Source of the DNA: Pseudomonadota bacterium
GTDB lineage: Bacteria; Pseudomonadota; Gammaproteobacteria; Burkholderiales; Burkholderiaceae_C
Direction: 5' to 3'
DNA length: 8,423 nucleotides
Assembly (NCBI GenBank): GCA_021798395.1
Contig: JAJZHS010000090.1
Span: forward strand, 1 to 8,423
Below, piece after piece: positions 1 through 5,725 of this stretch. Position 1 is the first letter of the stretch, and each line of letters begins with the position of its first letter. A program made the position numbers and the translations under genes. A model generated the notes under the pieces. That model did not search any database. It had not been told where the DNA came from and saw only the letters and a list, made by a program, of their open reading frames with translations.

Positions 1-93
1 ACCTTGTACGAACGCTGCGGCGGCACCGACGATGCGCTTGCCAGAGAGATCTTCGAACGCGAGGTGCCGCCGCGATTGGAAGTCGATGCCTGA
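1..93 (+). CDS. C-terminal end of an unidentified protein (partial)
   Basis: Frame 1 is open from the left edge to a TGA at 91-93. It encodes 30 residues ending in EIFEREVPPRLEVDA, a charged and probably helical, soluble tail. Codon use looks natural (GAG, CGC, GTG, CTT mixed), and the stop overlaps the putative start of the next short reading frame (ATG at 86, CTG at 90), as in a co-transcribed gene string. Too little is visible to name a family. The DsbG-like gene downstream would fit the conjugation-gene block of an integrative element, but nothing in these 30 residues proves it. Confidence 0.5.
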   Translation, partial: TLYERCGGTDDALAREIFEREVPPRLEVDA

Positions 94-296
94 GCGGCCC
101 CGGGCTGTTCTGCATCGCCGCGGTACTAGCTGGAGGCTGCCACCGCGAGCGCAGGAGATCCACCGCGGACATCCACGCGCCGCCAGGGACTTGCATCACG
201 GCCGAAGATGTCCAAGATGTCATCGAGCCGTCATCGTCGTGGCAGCAAGGCGGGCCTATCGTCCTGACCTCGTCGCCGCGCGCATCGCTTGCCTGA
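86..296 (+). pseudogene. Short lipoprotein-like reading frame, possibly frameshifted
   Basis: Frame 3 is open to a TGA at 294-296 and reads like a small exported lipoprotein. A hydrophobic run GLFCIAAVLAGGC (lipobox-like, Cys at codon 141-143) is followed by a short polar tail containing TAEDVQDVIEP. No ATG, GTG or TTG fits this frame. A CTG at 90-92 has a GGAAG ribosome site at 78-82 with good spacing, but would give a signal segment without a basic N-terminus. An ATG at 86-88 overlaps the upstream stop but is in another frame. Removing one C from the CCCCGGG run at 98-104 would join it as MPERPGLFC..., a much better lipoprotein signal. This is therefore either a non-ATG gene of about 68 residues, a frameshifted gene, or a base-call error. 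The product is unknown. Confidence 0.33.
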
Positions 297-367
297 TACG
301 AGCCGTCGTCGACGCTCGAATCGAGTGCATTCGCCTTTGCAAACCGAAACAGGAGATGATCACAAAG

Positions 368-1279
368 ATGACAAAAGAACTCTCTCACGTGAGATCTGCA
401 TGGCCAACCGCATCACGGCCACGTCGCCTTGTCACCGTGGCACTGGGCACAGCGCTCGCTGTGCAGTTGTCGATCGCACTGGCGCGTGCCGCCGACGCAC
501 CGGAGAGCGCGATCGCCATCAGCAAGGCCTTGCGAGTCGGCCCGGCGGCGACATCCCCCTTGAACGGCCTGGTCGCGCGGCTCAGCGGGGGGCGCGCCAA
601 GATCGTGCGCACGTTTTCGGCGCCCATGGGGCTGATCGGACTGGTCGTCAGCGGCGGCCCCGGGCGAACGGCCGTCTTGTACGCGTCGCCGAATGGGCTA
701 TACCTGATCAACGGCCAGATCTATGGCGCCGACGGCCAAAATTACACCCGCGCCGCGCAGCAGCTGTATCTGCCGCCGCCGCCTACGCCGGCGCAGAACT
801 TCGCCGCATTGAAGGAGACACACTCCTTTCTCTGGGGCAAGAAGTCGGCCACAAAGGAACTCTGGATGATCTTTGATCCCGATTGCATTTTCTGCCACAA
901 GAGCTACGAGAGCCTGAAGGTCTTGGTAGGCGAGGGAAAATTGAAAGTGCACATCATCGCTGTCGGGTTTCTCAAACCCGATGCCATGGGCAAGTCAGCC
1001 GCGATCGTCGGCGCAAGCTCGCCATCAGCGGCCCTTGCCAGCGATGAGGACAAGTACGACGTAGCGGCCGAAGAAGGTGGCGCCATCGCGGACTTCCGCA
1101 ATGCCAAGGCCTTGCGCTGGGTGCAAGGCAATACCGCGTGGATGAAAGCGCACGGCATCACGGGCACACCTTACATGCTGTGGCGTGACCCAAGCGGCGG
1201 GGTCCGCGAGGAGGCGGGATACGAGTCGGACGTCGCCGCCTTGATGGCGCGGATCGGGAAGAGCGCGCAGCTGCGCTGA
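368..1279 (+). CDS. dsbG: DsbC/DsbG-like periplasmic thiol:disulfide interchange protein
   Basis: A 303-residue exported thioredoxin-fold protein. The N-terminus has basic residues R17, R19 and R20, a hydrophobic stretch at about 21-39 and an ARAA cleavage site near 41-42. Residues about 45-150 would match the N-terminal dimerisation/linker part of DsbC/DsbG (for example the GLYLINGQIYGADGQN segment). The catalytic domain starts near 160: FDPDCIFCH gives a CxxC at C173-C176, and TGTPYML near 267 supplies the cis-proline (P268). Family members isomerise or reduce disulfides in the periplasm. ATG 368 is preferred because AGGAG at 351-355 lies 12 nt upstream; an in-frame ATG at 356 abuts that AGGAG directly and is less likely. 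At 303 residues it is longer than typical DsbG (about 250). Conjugative elements often carry such a protein for pilus or mating-pore assembly. Its relation to the DsbD-like genes at 5726-7391 is unproven. Confidence 0.85.
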   Translation: MTKELSHVRSAWPTASRPRRLVTVALGTALAVQLSIALARAADAPESAIAISKALRVGPAATSPLNGLVARLSGGRAKIVRTFSAPMGLIGLVVSGGPGRTAVLYASPNGLYLINGQIYGADGQNYTRAAQQLYLPPPPTPAQNFAALKETHSFLWGKKSATKELWMIFDPDCIFCHKSYESLKVLVGEGKLKVHIIAVGFLKPDAMGKSAAIVGASSPSAALASDEDKYDVAAEEGGAIADFRNAKALRWVQGNTAWMKAHGITGTPYMLWRDPSGGVREEAGYESDVAALMARIGKSAQLR

Positions 1280-1398
1280 AGTTGGCAGGCTGCTCCGATG
1301 CCTTCGCCCGGCCGCTGCCGCGGCGCGCCGACTTCCGGCGCACCAAATCCGTTTCGCCTGGCGGGGCAATGCTCCGCGAATGGTGGCGCTGGACTCGA

Positions 1399-1412
1399 TT
1401 GACGCAGGTCAA
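1399..1412. promoter_or_regulatory. FNR/CRP-family-like dyad TTGAC-GCAG-GTCAA
   Basis: A perfect 5-4-5 inverted repeat whose half-sites match the general FNR/ANR/DNR pattern TTGAY-N4-RTCAA. It lies about 300 bases upstream of the first gene of the operon at 1716, which is too far for a classic class II site unless an undetected promoter lies nearby. Short dyads arise by chance at this length, so this is only a candidate. Confidence 0.2.
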
Positions 1413-1607
1413 CGAAGCACAGCCTCTGTGCGTGAACATCGATTGCGCGCCGCTACAACGCCCGCTCGCGGTCAAAGTGTGCAACGCCGATCCAGCATGC
1501 CGGGCCAGCTACAGATTGTTGAACGCTGCCGCTTGACCACACCTGAGCTGCGACAACTCGCGCCGGTTTGCGCCGCATGTCGGTGCCGCGTGTGGTGGAT
1601 GTCGGTT

Positions 1608-1652
1608 TTGTCATCGGGCGGTCATCGGCATGACAGCGTGAGGCTACTAGAT
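1608..1652 (+). promoter_or_regulatory. Candidate promoter/operator of the 1716-7391 operon
   Basis: GTCATCGG occurs twice as a direct repeat at 1610-1617 and 1621-1628, exactly 11 bases (one helical turn) apart. TGTCAT (1609-1614) and ATGACA (1630-1635) form an outer inverted repeat. An 11-base direct repeat close upstream of a promoter is typical of OmpR/PhoB-type response regulators, and TGACA/TGTCA half-sites occur in CusR/CopR-type copper boxes. A weak -10-like CTACTAGAT lies at 1644-1652 with no good -35 at the usual spacing, which would fit an activated promoter. The assignment rests on pattern and position only. Confidence 0.35.
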
Positions 1653-1715
1653 TGCAGGGTATGGGAGCGGCCTTGGTGGCCGGTCAGCACCAGCAAACAC
1701 AGGGGAGGTGTCGCC

Positions 1716-1970
1716 ATGATGTGGTTCGGACATCCGACGGGCTTCGGCTATGGCATCGGCATGGTGGGAGGCTTCGGCTGGATTGCAATGTTGATGCTGG
1801 TCATCGTCGTCGCGATCGTTGGCGTTGGCCTGCTCAAAAACCTGTTCGCCGAACACGGCGAACGCGTCCGCACCCGCCAGAGCTTGCGCGACATCGTCGA
1901 CCAGCGCTACGCGCGCGGCGAGATCGACAGCGAGGAATACGCGCGCAAACGCGCGCAGCTCGAGCTCTGA
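1716..1970 (+). CDS. Small SHOCT-domain membrane protein
   Basis: An 84-residue protein with one membrane segment and a SHOCT-type tail. The N-terminus is Gly/Phe/Tyr/Met-rich (FGHPTGFGYGIGMVGGFGW, residues 4-22), followed by a hydrophobic helix at about 22-40. The C-terminal 30 residues read LRDIVDQRYARGEIDSEEY and then ARKRAQLEL, which is the short helix-turn-helix SHOCT motif (L..RYA.GEI..EEY..r...L). SHOCT domains are thought to mediate oligomerisation or act as small adaptors; the precise role is unknown. ATG 1716 is chosen because GGGGAGG lies at about 1702-1708. It is the first gene after the putative regulatory region, and similar small SHOCT proteins are frequent beside metal-handling genes. 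The tail most likely lies in the cytoplasm. Confidence 0.85.
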   Translation: MMWFGHPTGFGYGIGMVGGFGWIAMLMLVIVVAIVGVGLLKNLFAEHGERVRTRQSLRDIVDQRYARGEIDSEEYARKRAQLEL

Positions 1971-1988
1971 TCAATGGGTGAAGCAAGC

Positions 1989-2024
1989 GGCGCCTCTGGC
2001 GCCACGCGCGGAGCGGTCTCCGCG
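1989..2024 (+). other. Two GC-rich hairpins between operon genes
   Basis: GGCGCC-TCT-GGCGCC (1989-2003) and CGCGGAG-CGGT-CTCCGCG (2007-2024) are consecutive perfect stem-loops in the 76-base spacer between the SHOCT gene and the Met-rich protein gene. Neither is followed by a T run, so they are not typical intrinsic terminators. They could be RNA processing or stability elements that set different expression levels for the secreted proteins downstream. The next ribosome site (GAGGAG, 2035-2040) is left free. Confidence 0.4.
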
Positions 2025-2046
2025 AAACAGCACTGAGGAGTCTGTC

Positions 2047-2712
2047 ATGAACAAGGCATTTCAAGGATTGGCACTGGCATTGCCGCTGGCCCTGGCAACG
2101 GCCGTGGCGCCGGTACGCGCTGCACAGCCGCCTGCTGCGGCGGCGTCTGGTGCACCAAACTGGGGGCCGGGAGCGATGGCCGCTTATCACAGCGCTTATG
2201 GCCCCGGCATGATGGGCGGCGGCGGTGGTGACCACGGCCCCTGCATGATGGCCGGCTTCGGTGGCGGCTACGGCCCCGGCATGATGGCCGGCTTCGGCGG
2301 TGGCTACGGCCCCGGCATGATGGCCGGCTTCGGCGGTGGCTACGGCCCCGGCATGATGGGCGGCTTCGGCGCCGGCTACGGCCCCGGCATGATGGCGGGC
2401 TTCGGTGGCGGCTCGTGGATGGTCGGCTCGAACCGCGGCGCTTACAGTTCGGCGCTGAACGACGCGCAGGTCAAACGCATCCGCGCGATCGAGAAGGCGA
2501 CGTTCGACCGGCAGTGGGCGCTGGCGGCGAAGATGCACGACCTCGCGTTCGTGAACGTTCCGGCGAGCGGCGGATCGCGCATCGACGTCGACGCGCTGAT
2601 GAAACAGGCCACCGCGCTGTCGAACCTGCGTCTGCAGATGCTGCGCAACCGACTCGAAGCGCAGCAGAAGATCGACGCCGTGCTCGACGCCGCGCAAGGC
2701 ACGAAACGTTGA
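2047..2712 (+). CDS. Secreted Met-rich repeat protein with Spy/CpxP-like helical tail
   Basis: A 221-residue exported protein. A signal peptide covers about residues 1-26 (hydrophobic core LALALPLALATAVA, cleavage near VRAAQ). Residues 51-122 are six copies of a 12-residue unit of the form YGPGMMAGFGGG. A C-terminal helical domain (about 137-215) begins LNDAQVKRIRAIE, resembling the LTxxQ motif of Spy/CpxP/CnrR-type periplasmic stress and metal-sensor proteins. Paired methionines in Gly-rich loops commonly bind Cu(I)/Ag(I), so a periplasmic copper-binding or chaperone role is likely but inferred. The second repeat unit differs, with HGPCMM instead of YGPGMM, which gives the only cysteine of the mature protein and an extra His. 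GAGGAG at 2035-2040 supports ATG 2047. The next gene, a cupredoxin 17 bases downstream, shares the GYGPG and GGMMGG motifs. Confidence 0.8.
   Translation: MNKAFQGLALALPLALATAVAPVRAAQPPAAAASGAPNWGPGAMAAYHSAYGPGMMGGGGGDHGPCMMAGFGGGYGPGMMAGFGGGYGPGMMAGFGGGYGPGMMGGFGAGYGPGMMAGFGGGSWMVGSNRGAYSSALNDAQVKRIRAIEKATFDRQWALAAKMHDLAFVNVPASGGSRIDVDALMKQATALSNLRLQMLRNRLEAQQKIDAVLDAAQGTKR
2197..2412 (+). repeat. Six tandem 36-bp repeats (12-residue Met/Gly/Tyr units)
   Basis: Six in-frame units of 36 bases. Encoded units 3, 4 and 6 are identical (YGPGMMAGFGGG), unit 5 is YGPGMMGGFGAG, unit 2 starts HGPCMM, and unit 1 is the most diverged (YGPGMMGGGGGD). Near-identity of the central copies at DNA level points to recent slippage or recombination-driven expansion; divergence at the left edge is the usual pattern for an older copy. 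Confidence 0.9.
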
Positions 2713-2729
2713 TCGCGGAGACCTCGACC

Positions 2730-3455
2730 ATGACTTTCTCATTGAAACGCGTGCGCATCGCGGCGGCGGTCGCCGTCGTGCTTGGAACGATAGGCCTGGC
2801 CGCCGCGCAGGGTTACGGCGGCATGATGGGCGGCTATGGCGGCGGCTATGGCGGCGGCTATGGCGGCGGCTACGGGCCCGGCGCGATGGGTGGCGGCATG
2901 ATGGGCGGTGGCATGATGGGCCTGGCCAGCGCCGACCGCCCGGTCGACGCCGACTGGGGCGGCGGCGTGATGTCGTCGACGCAGGTGCAGGCGTATCTCG
3001 CCGCGCCACCGGCCGCAGCGCGTATCGATGCGAAGACCGACACCATCACCTACTCGGGCCACGACATCACGATCAACATGGTCGCGGTGCAACCCGGGCA
3101 TGACGACCAGACCTTCGAAGTCGGCGGGCTGACGAACCCGACGCTGGTCGTTCCGGCCGGCGCGACGATCCACATGAACCTGGTCAACATGGACTGGGGG
3201 CGCAATATGGAACACGGCGTGATCATCACGCCGACGGCGCCACCCTACCCGTACATGGCGATGATGGCGACCGGCCCGGGGCTGGCCCAGGTCATGCCGC
3301 TGCTGCCGTGGCGCAGCGCGGAGGATCTGAAGCAGGCGCAGTACGCGACCTTGTCGGCGACCTTCGTCGCCGGCAGCCCCGGCACCTACTGGTACGTGTG
3401 CCCGACGCCCCAGCACGCCGAGAAGGGCATGTACGGCAAGCTCGTCGTGCTTTGA
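2730..3455 (+). CDS. Rusticyanin-like type 1 copper protein (cupredoxin)
   Basis: A 241-residue secreted blue copper protein. The signal peptide covers about residues 1-26 (KRVRIAAAVAVVLGTIGLAAAQ). Residues 28-66 are a Gly/Tyr/Met-rich extension (GYGG repeats, then GGGMMGGGMMG). The cupredoxin part follows the rusticyanin pattern: DTITYSGHDITINMVAVQPG, then NPTLVVPAGATIHMNLVN, then MEHGVIIT. The C-terminal loop YVCPTPQHAEKGMYGKLVVL gives the ligand set His162, Cys224, His229 and Met234, with the C-x4-H-x4-M spacing of rusticyanin. It is likely a high-potential periplasmic electron carrier, though a copper-storage or resistance role is possible. Classical rusticyanin lacks the Met-rich extension, which here matches the neighbouring repeat protein. 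GGAG at 2717-2720 supports ATG 2730. No cytochrome or oxidase gene is visible to show its redox partners. Confidence 0.9.
   Translation: MTFSLKRVRIAAAVAVVLGTIGLAAAQGYGGMMGGYGGGYGGGYGGGYGPGAMGGGMMGGGMMGLASADRPVDADWGGGVMSSTQVQAYLAAPPAAARIDAKTDTITYSGHDITINMVAVQPGHDDQTFEVGGLTNPTLVVPAGATIHMNLVNMDWGRNMEHGVIITPTAPPYPYMAMMATGPGLAQVMPLLPWRSAEDLKQAQYATLSATFVAGSPGTYWYVCPTPQHAEKGMYGKLVVL
2832..2873 (+). repeat. Tandem 12-bp GGC-TAT-GGC-GGC repeats in the cupredoxin gene
   Basis: Three exact 12-base units plus a partial fourth (ending TAC) encode GYGG repeats at residues 35-48, directly after the signal peptide of the cupredoxin. This short in-frame satellite could vary in copy number without breaking the frame. 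Confidence 0.85.
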
Positions 3456-3487
3456 ACACGCCGTCGTCCCCCAGCGGCGCACCGGAA

Positions 3488-4141
3488 ATGCGCCGCGCCG
3501 CCGACCCGCGCGTGGCGCGCTGGCACCGTGTCACGCGCCTGTTGCTGGCGATCGTGATCGCCGGTCTCGGCGCATGGCAGCCGGCATGGTCACGAGCGCG
3601 CTTCGGCGGCTTCCATTTCCGCGAGCCGCGCATCGAACACCGGCAGTCGTTCGGCGGCTTCGGCAGTCGCTTCCACGCCACCGGCGCCGAGGCCCACGCG
3701 ATCGAGACGCCGACGCGGTCGCGCTCGGCGCTCGGCGCCGGGCTCGGCGAGGCGCGCGCCAACCGGCAGGCGCTCGACGCGATCGACGCCGAACGTGGGC
3801 CGCCGGCCCGTGTGCCGCTGCCGCCGCCGGCCACCGCGCGGCCTTACGTCTACGGCGGGCATCACGTCGCGACGAACGGGTTCTGGCATTCGCTGCTGCT
3901 GTTCGCCGGGATACAAGCCCTCCTCGGGCCCACCACGACGGCGCCCGCGTTGGCCGCCGCGCCCCCGGCCCAGGCCTCGGCGCCTGCCTCGGCCGCCACA
4001 CCGCACGCCGGCGCCGAGCTGCACCGCCACGCGGTCGGCGACATCGTGCTGGCCCTGGTCGCGCTCGTGCTGATCGCATTCGCGGTGCGTCGGAGCCTGC
4101 GCGTGGCCGATGCGAACGACACGCAACGATACAAGCTTTGA
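3488..4141 (+). CDS. Membrane protein of unknown function upstream of yjfK
   Basis: A 217-residue protein I do not recognise. It has a basic N-terminus and a hydrophobic segment at 17-30 (signal or anchor), then a Gly/Phe/His/Arg region (FGGFHFREP, SFGGFGSRFH; residues 39-63). A Pro-rich linker (about 105-119) precedes a second hydrophobic stretch at about 131-147 (GFWHSLLLFAGIQALLG), an Ala/Pro linker (148-172), and a clear C-terminal membrane helix (184-200) followed by RRSLRVAD. This suggests two or three membrane crossings with a His-containing middle region. ATG 3488 is chosen because the preceding codons look unlike a signal; a TTG at 3452 overlapping the cupredoxin stop is an alternative. 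Ribosome sites are weak for both, suggesting translational coupling. It ends 10 bases before the DUF2491 gene, so it probably belongs to the DUF2491-PspA module, perhaps as its membrane partner. No function is assigned. Confidence 0.7.
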   Translation: MRRAADPRVARWHRVTRLLLAIVIAGLGAWQPAWSRARFGGFHFREPRIEHRQSFGGFGSRFHATGAEAHAIETPTRSRSALGAGLGEARANRQALDAIDAERGPPARVPLPPPATARPYVYGGHHVATNGFWHSLLLFAGIQALLGPTTTAPALAAAPPAQASAPASAATPHAGAELHRHAVGDIVLALVALVLIAFAVRRSLRVADANDTQRYKL

Positions 4142-4151
4142 ACGACCCACG

Positions 4152-4907
4152 ATGAACTGGACTGCGACCTTGCGTTATGCGCGCGCTCGCTTCGGGCGAC
4201 CGCAACACGCCGACGACGGCGCACCGGCGCGCATCGGCAGCCTGCTGCGCTGGGCAAATGCGCCGCTGCTGCGCGCAGCAGCCGGCGGCGGGCTGATCGA
4301 CCCGGCACTTGCCGCCGAAGGCGTGGTCGGCGCGATCAGCCACCTGCGCCTCGATCTCGACGGCGCGCTATGGCGTCTGCACCTGGCGCCCGACGACGAG
4401 TGCTCGGCCGCACCACGCTGCCTGCAGCTGCTGCTCGACGACACACAGCGCGTGCGCGAGGCGATGCTGTGCCAGCGGCTGGCCGCGTTCGTCCCCGAAG
4501 CCGACGAAGTCGCCATCTTCCGCGGCGACGCGGGGCGTGGCCTGGGCGCGCAGGACTACACGCTGTGGCGCGACGACACCGCGACGCTGGCGCCGGCGCA
4601 GATCACGGCCGCATTCGGCGACCAGGATCACCTCGACTATGCGCGCGACGTCAATCCCGACGCGCGCTTCGTCGCGCCGCTGCAGGCCGTCGAGACGCGT
4701 ATCGACGATGCCGAAGGCCGCCACGGACGCGAGGGCCGAGTTTGGCTGATGCCTTACGCACGCGCGCTGAGCGGAGGCGGCACCGAGTATCTGCTGCCGC
4801 AGATGGCGGTCTACGACAGCATCGACGGGGATCCAGCGCGGCGCCGCGCCGCTGCCGAGATCTGGCTGGCGCTGCCGCTCGAGCCCGATCGGCTCGACAT
4901 CCAGTGA
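4152..4907 (+). CDS. yjfK: DUF2491 family protein (YjfK-like)
   Basis: A 251-residue soluble protein without a signal peptide. Segments typical of DUF2491 are present: an opening IGSLLRWANAPLLR (about residues 31-44); YTLWRDD (about 136-142) near ARDVNPDARFVAPLQAVETRI; and the C-terminal VWLMPYARALSGGGTEYLLPQMAVYDSIDG. E. coli YjfK (about 219 residues) belongs to this family and is encoded beside the PspA-like YjfJ. The same pairing appears here, though in the order yjfK then yjfJ rather than yjfJ then yjfK. The biochemical function is unknown; the constant link with PspA-like proteins suggests a role in membrane-stress or membrane-remodelling complexes. ATG 4152 lies 10 bases after the previous stop with only a weak upstream GA-rich site, so coupling is likely. 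Confidence 0.85.
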   Translation: MNWTATLRYARARFGRPQHADDGAPARIGSLLRWANAPLLRAAAGGGLIDPALAAEGVVGAISHLRLDLDGALWRLHLAPDDECSAAPRCLQLLLDDTQRVREAMLCQRLAAFVPEADEVAIFRGDAGRGLGAQDYTLWRDDTATLAPAQITAAFGDQDHLDYARDVNPDARFVAPLQAVETRIDDAEGRHGREGRVWLMPYARALSGGGTEYLLPQMAVYDSIDGDPARRRAAAEIWLALPLEPDRLDIQ

Positions 4908-4945
4908 CGTCGCCATCGCCCCATTCCACGAACCCAGGAGATCCC

Positions 4946-5716
4946 ATGAGCAAGCTCGCAGGCTGGTCGCTGACCGCGCGGCTGATCACCAAGCACTTCG
5001 GCGCGCTCGGCGATACCGTCGCCGGCGCGATCGCCAGCTTCGACCCCGAAACGGCAACCGCAGCCGACCGCGACGCGCTGGCCGACCAGCTGCGCGACGC
5101 CGCGCAACAACTGGCGAAGGCGCGCGCCGATTTTGCGCGCGAACGCGACGACGTGACGCGGGTCCATGCGACCATCGCTGACGACATGAACGCCGCACAG
5201 GCACTGGCCCAGCGCATGCAATCGTGCGACGACGCCGCGCAGCGCGCCGAATTCGAGCGGCAGACCAATCTGCTGCTCGACGACGTCGAGGCCAACAAGC
5301 AGCGCCTCGGTACCGAACAGCACGAGGCGGACGAGGCGAGAGCCTTCGTCGAGCAATTGCAGCAGGTCGTCGAGCAGTTGTCGCAGCAGCTCGCGCAATT
5401 CGACTCGAGGGCGCAATCCGCGCGGCGCCAGCTCGCCCAGGCCAAGGCCGCTCGCGACCTGCAGCAACTGCGACTGCAGCAGCAACAGACGCTCGACAGC
5501 CTCAAGGGCGTGTCGGGCAGCAGCAACGCGCTCGACGCGCTGACGCGCAAGGCGCAGGGCATCGCCGCGCAGGCCGAAGGCGATCGCATCGTCGCCGACG
5601 TCGGGGCCCAGCCCGCACAGCGCGCCGCCGAACTCGACGCGCTGCGACGCGCGGCACTGCAGCCGCAAGCCGAGGACACGCTCGAGCGGCTCAAGCGTCT
5701 GGGCGGGAATTCGTAA
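4946..5716 (+). CDS. yjfJ: PspA/IM30 (ESCRT-III-like) family protein, YjfJ-like
   Basis: A 256-residue, almost wholly helical protein rich in Gln, Ala, Arg and Glu, with no signal peptide or membrane helix. The N-terminus (SLTARLITKHFGALGDTVAGAIASFDPE) resembles the amphipathic start of PspA-like proteins. A long coiled coil spans about residues 45-185, including EFERQTNLLLDDVEANKQRL and VEQLQQVVEQLSQQLAQF. A final helix-forming segment ends DTLERLKRLGGNS. PspA/Vipp1/IM30 proteins polymerise on membranes and protect or remodel them; YjfJ is the E. coli paralogue encoded beside YjfK. CAGGAG at 4935-4940 gives a strong ribosome site for ATG 4946. No PspF-type regulator is visible, so control probably comes from the operon promoter. 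Its position directly before dsbD is unusual compared with the E. coli yjf cluster. Confidence 0.88.
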   Translation: MSKLAGWSLTARLITKHFGALGDTVAGAIASFDPETATAADRDALADQLRDAAQQLAKARADFARERDDVTRVHATIADDMNAAQALAQRMQSCDDAAQRAEFERQTNLLLDDVEANKQRLGTEQHEADEARAFVEQLQQVVEQLSQQLAQFDSRAQSARRQLAQAKAARDLQQLRLQQQQTLDSLKGVSGSSNALDALTRKAQGIAAQAEGDRIVADVGAQPAQRAAELDALRRAALQPQAEDTLERLKRLGGNS

Positions 5717-5725
5717 GATGTCAGG

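Larger units (their letters stand above)
1280..1715. other. 436-bp gap with no convincing gene
   Basis: Between the DsbG-like gene and the copper-related operon there is no reading frame with a good start, ribosome site and recognisable product. An 84-codon frame (TTG 1282 to TGA 1536) opens 2 bases after the upstream stop. Its translation is Arg/Trp/Cys-rich without a domain I recognise, and its opposite strand is equally open, so I do not call it. The stretch includes a TTGAC-N4-GTCAA dyad (1399-1412) and a repeat cluster near 1608-1635. It may mark the edge between accessory DNA on the left and the more GC-rich operon on the right. Confidence 0.5.

Noticed and set aside
1282..1536. 84-codon plus-strand frame starting TTG two bases after the DsbG-like stop
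   Set aside because: No ribosome site, no recognisable domain, Arg/Trp/Cys-rich composition typical of chance translation in GC-rich DNA, and an equally open opposite strand.
2197..2412. Regular repeats considered as a CRISPR array
   Set aside because: Units are contiguous with no spacers, in frame and encode a regular peptide repeat.
1834..3009. 391-codon minus-strand frame over the Met-rich and cupredoxin genes
   Set aside because: It is Arg/His/Ala-rich and lies opposite two genes with signal peptides and clear domains; a GC-rich shadow frame.
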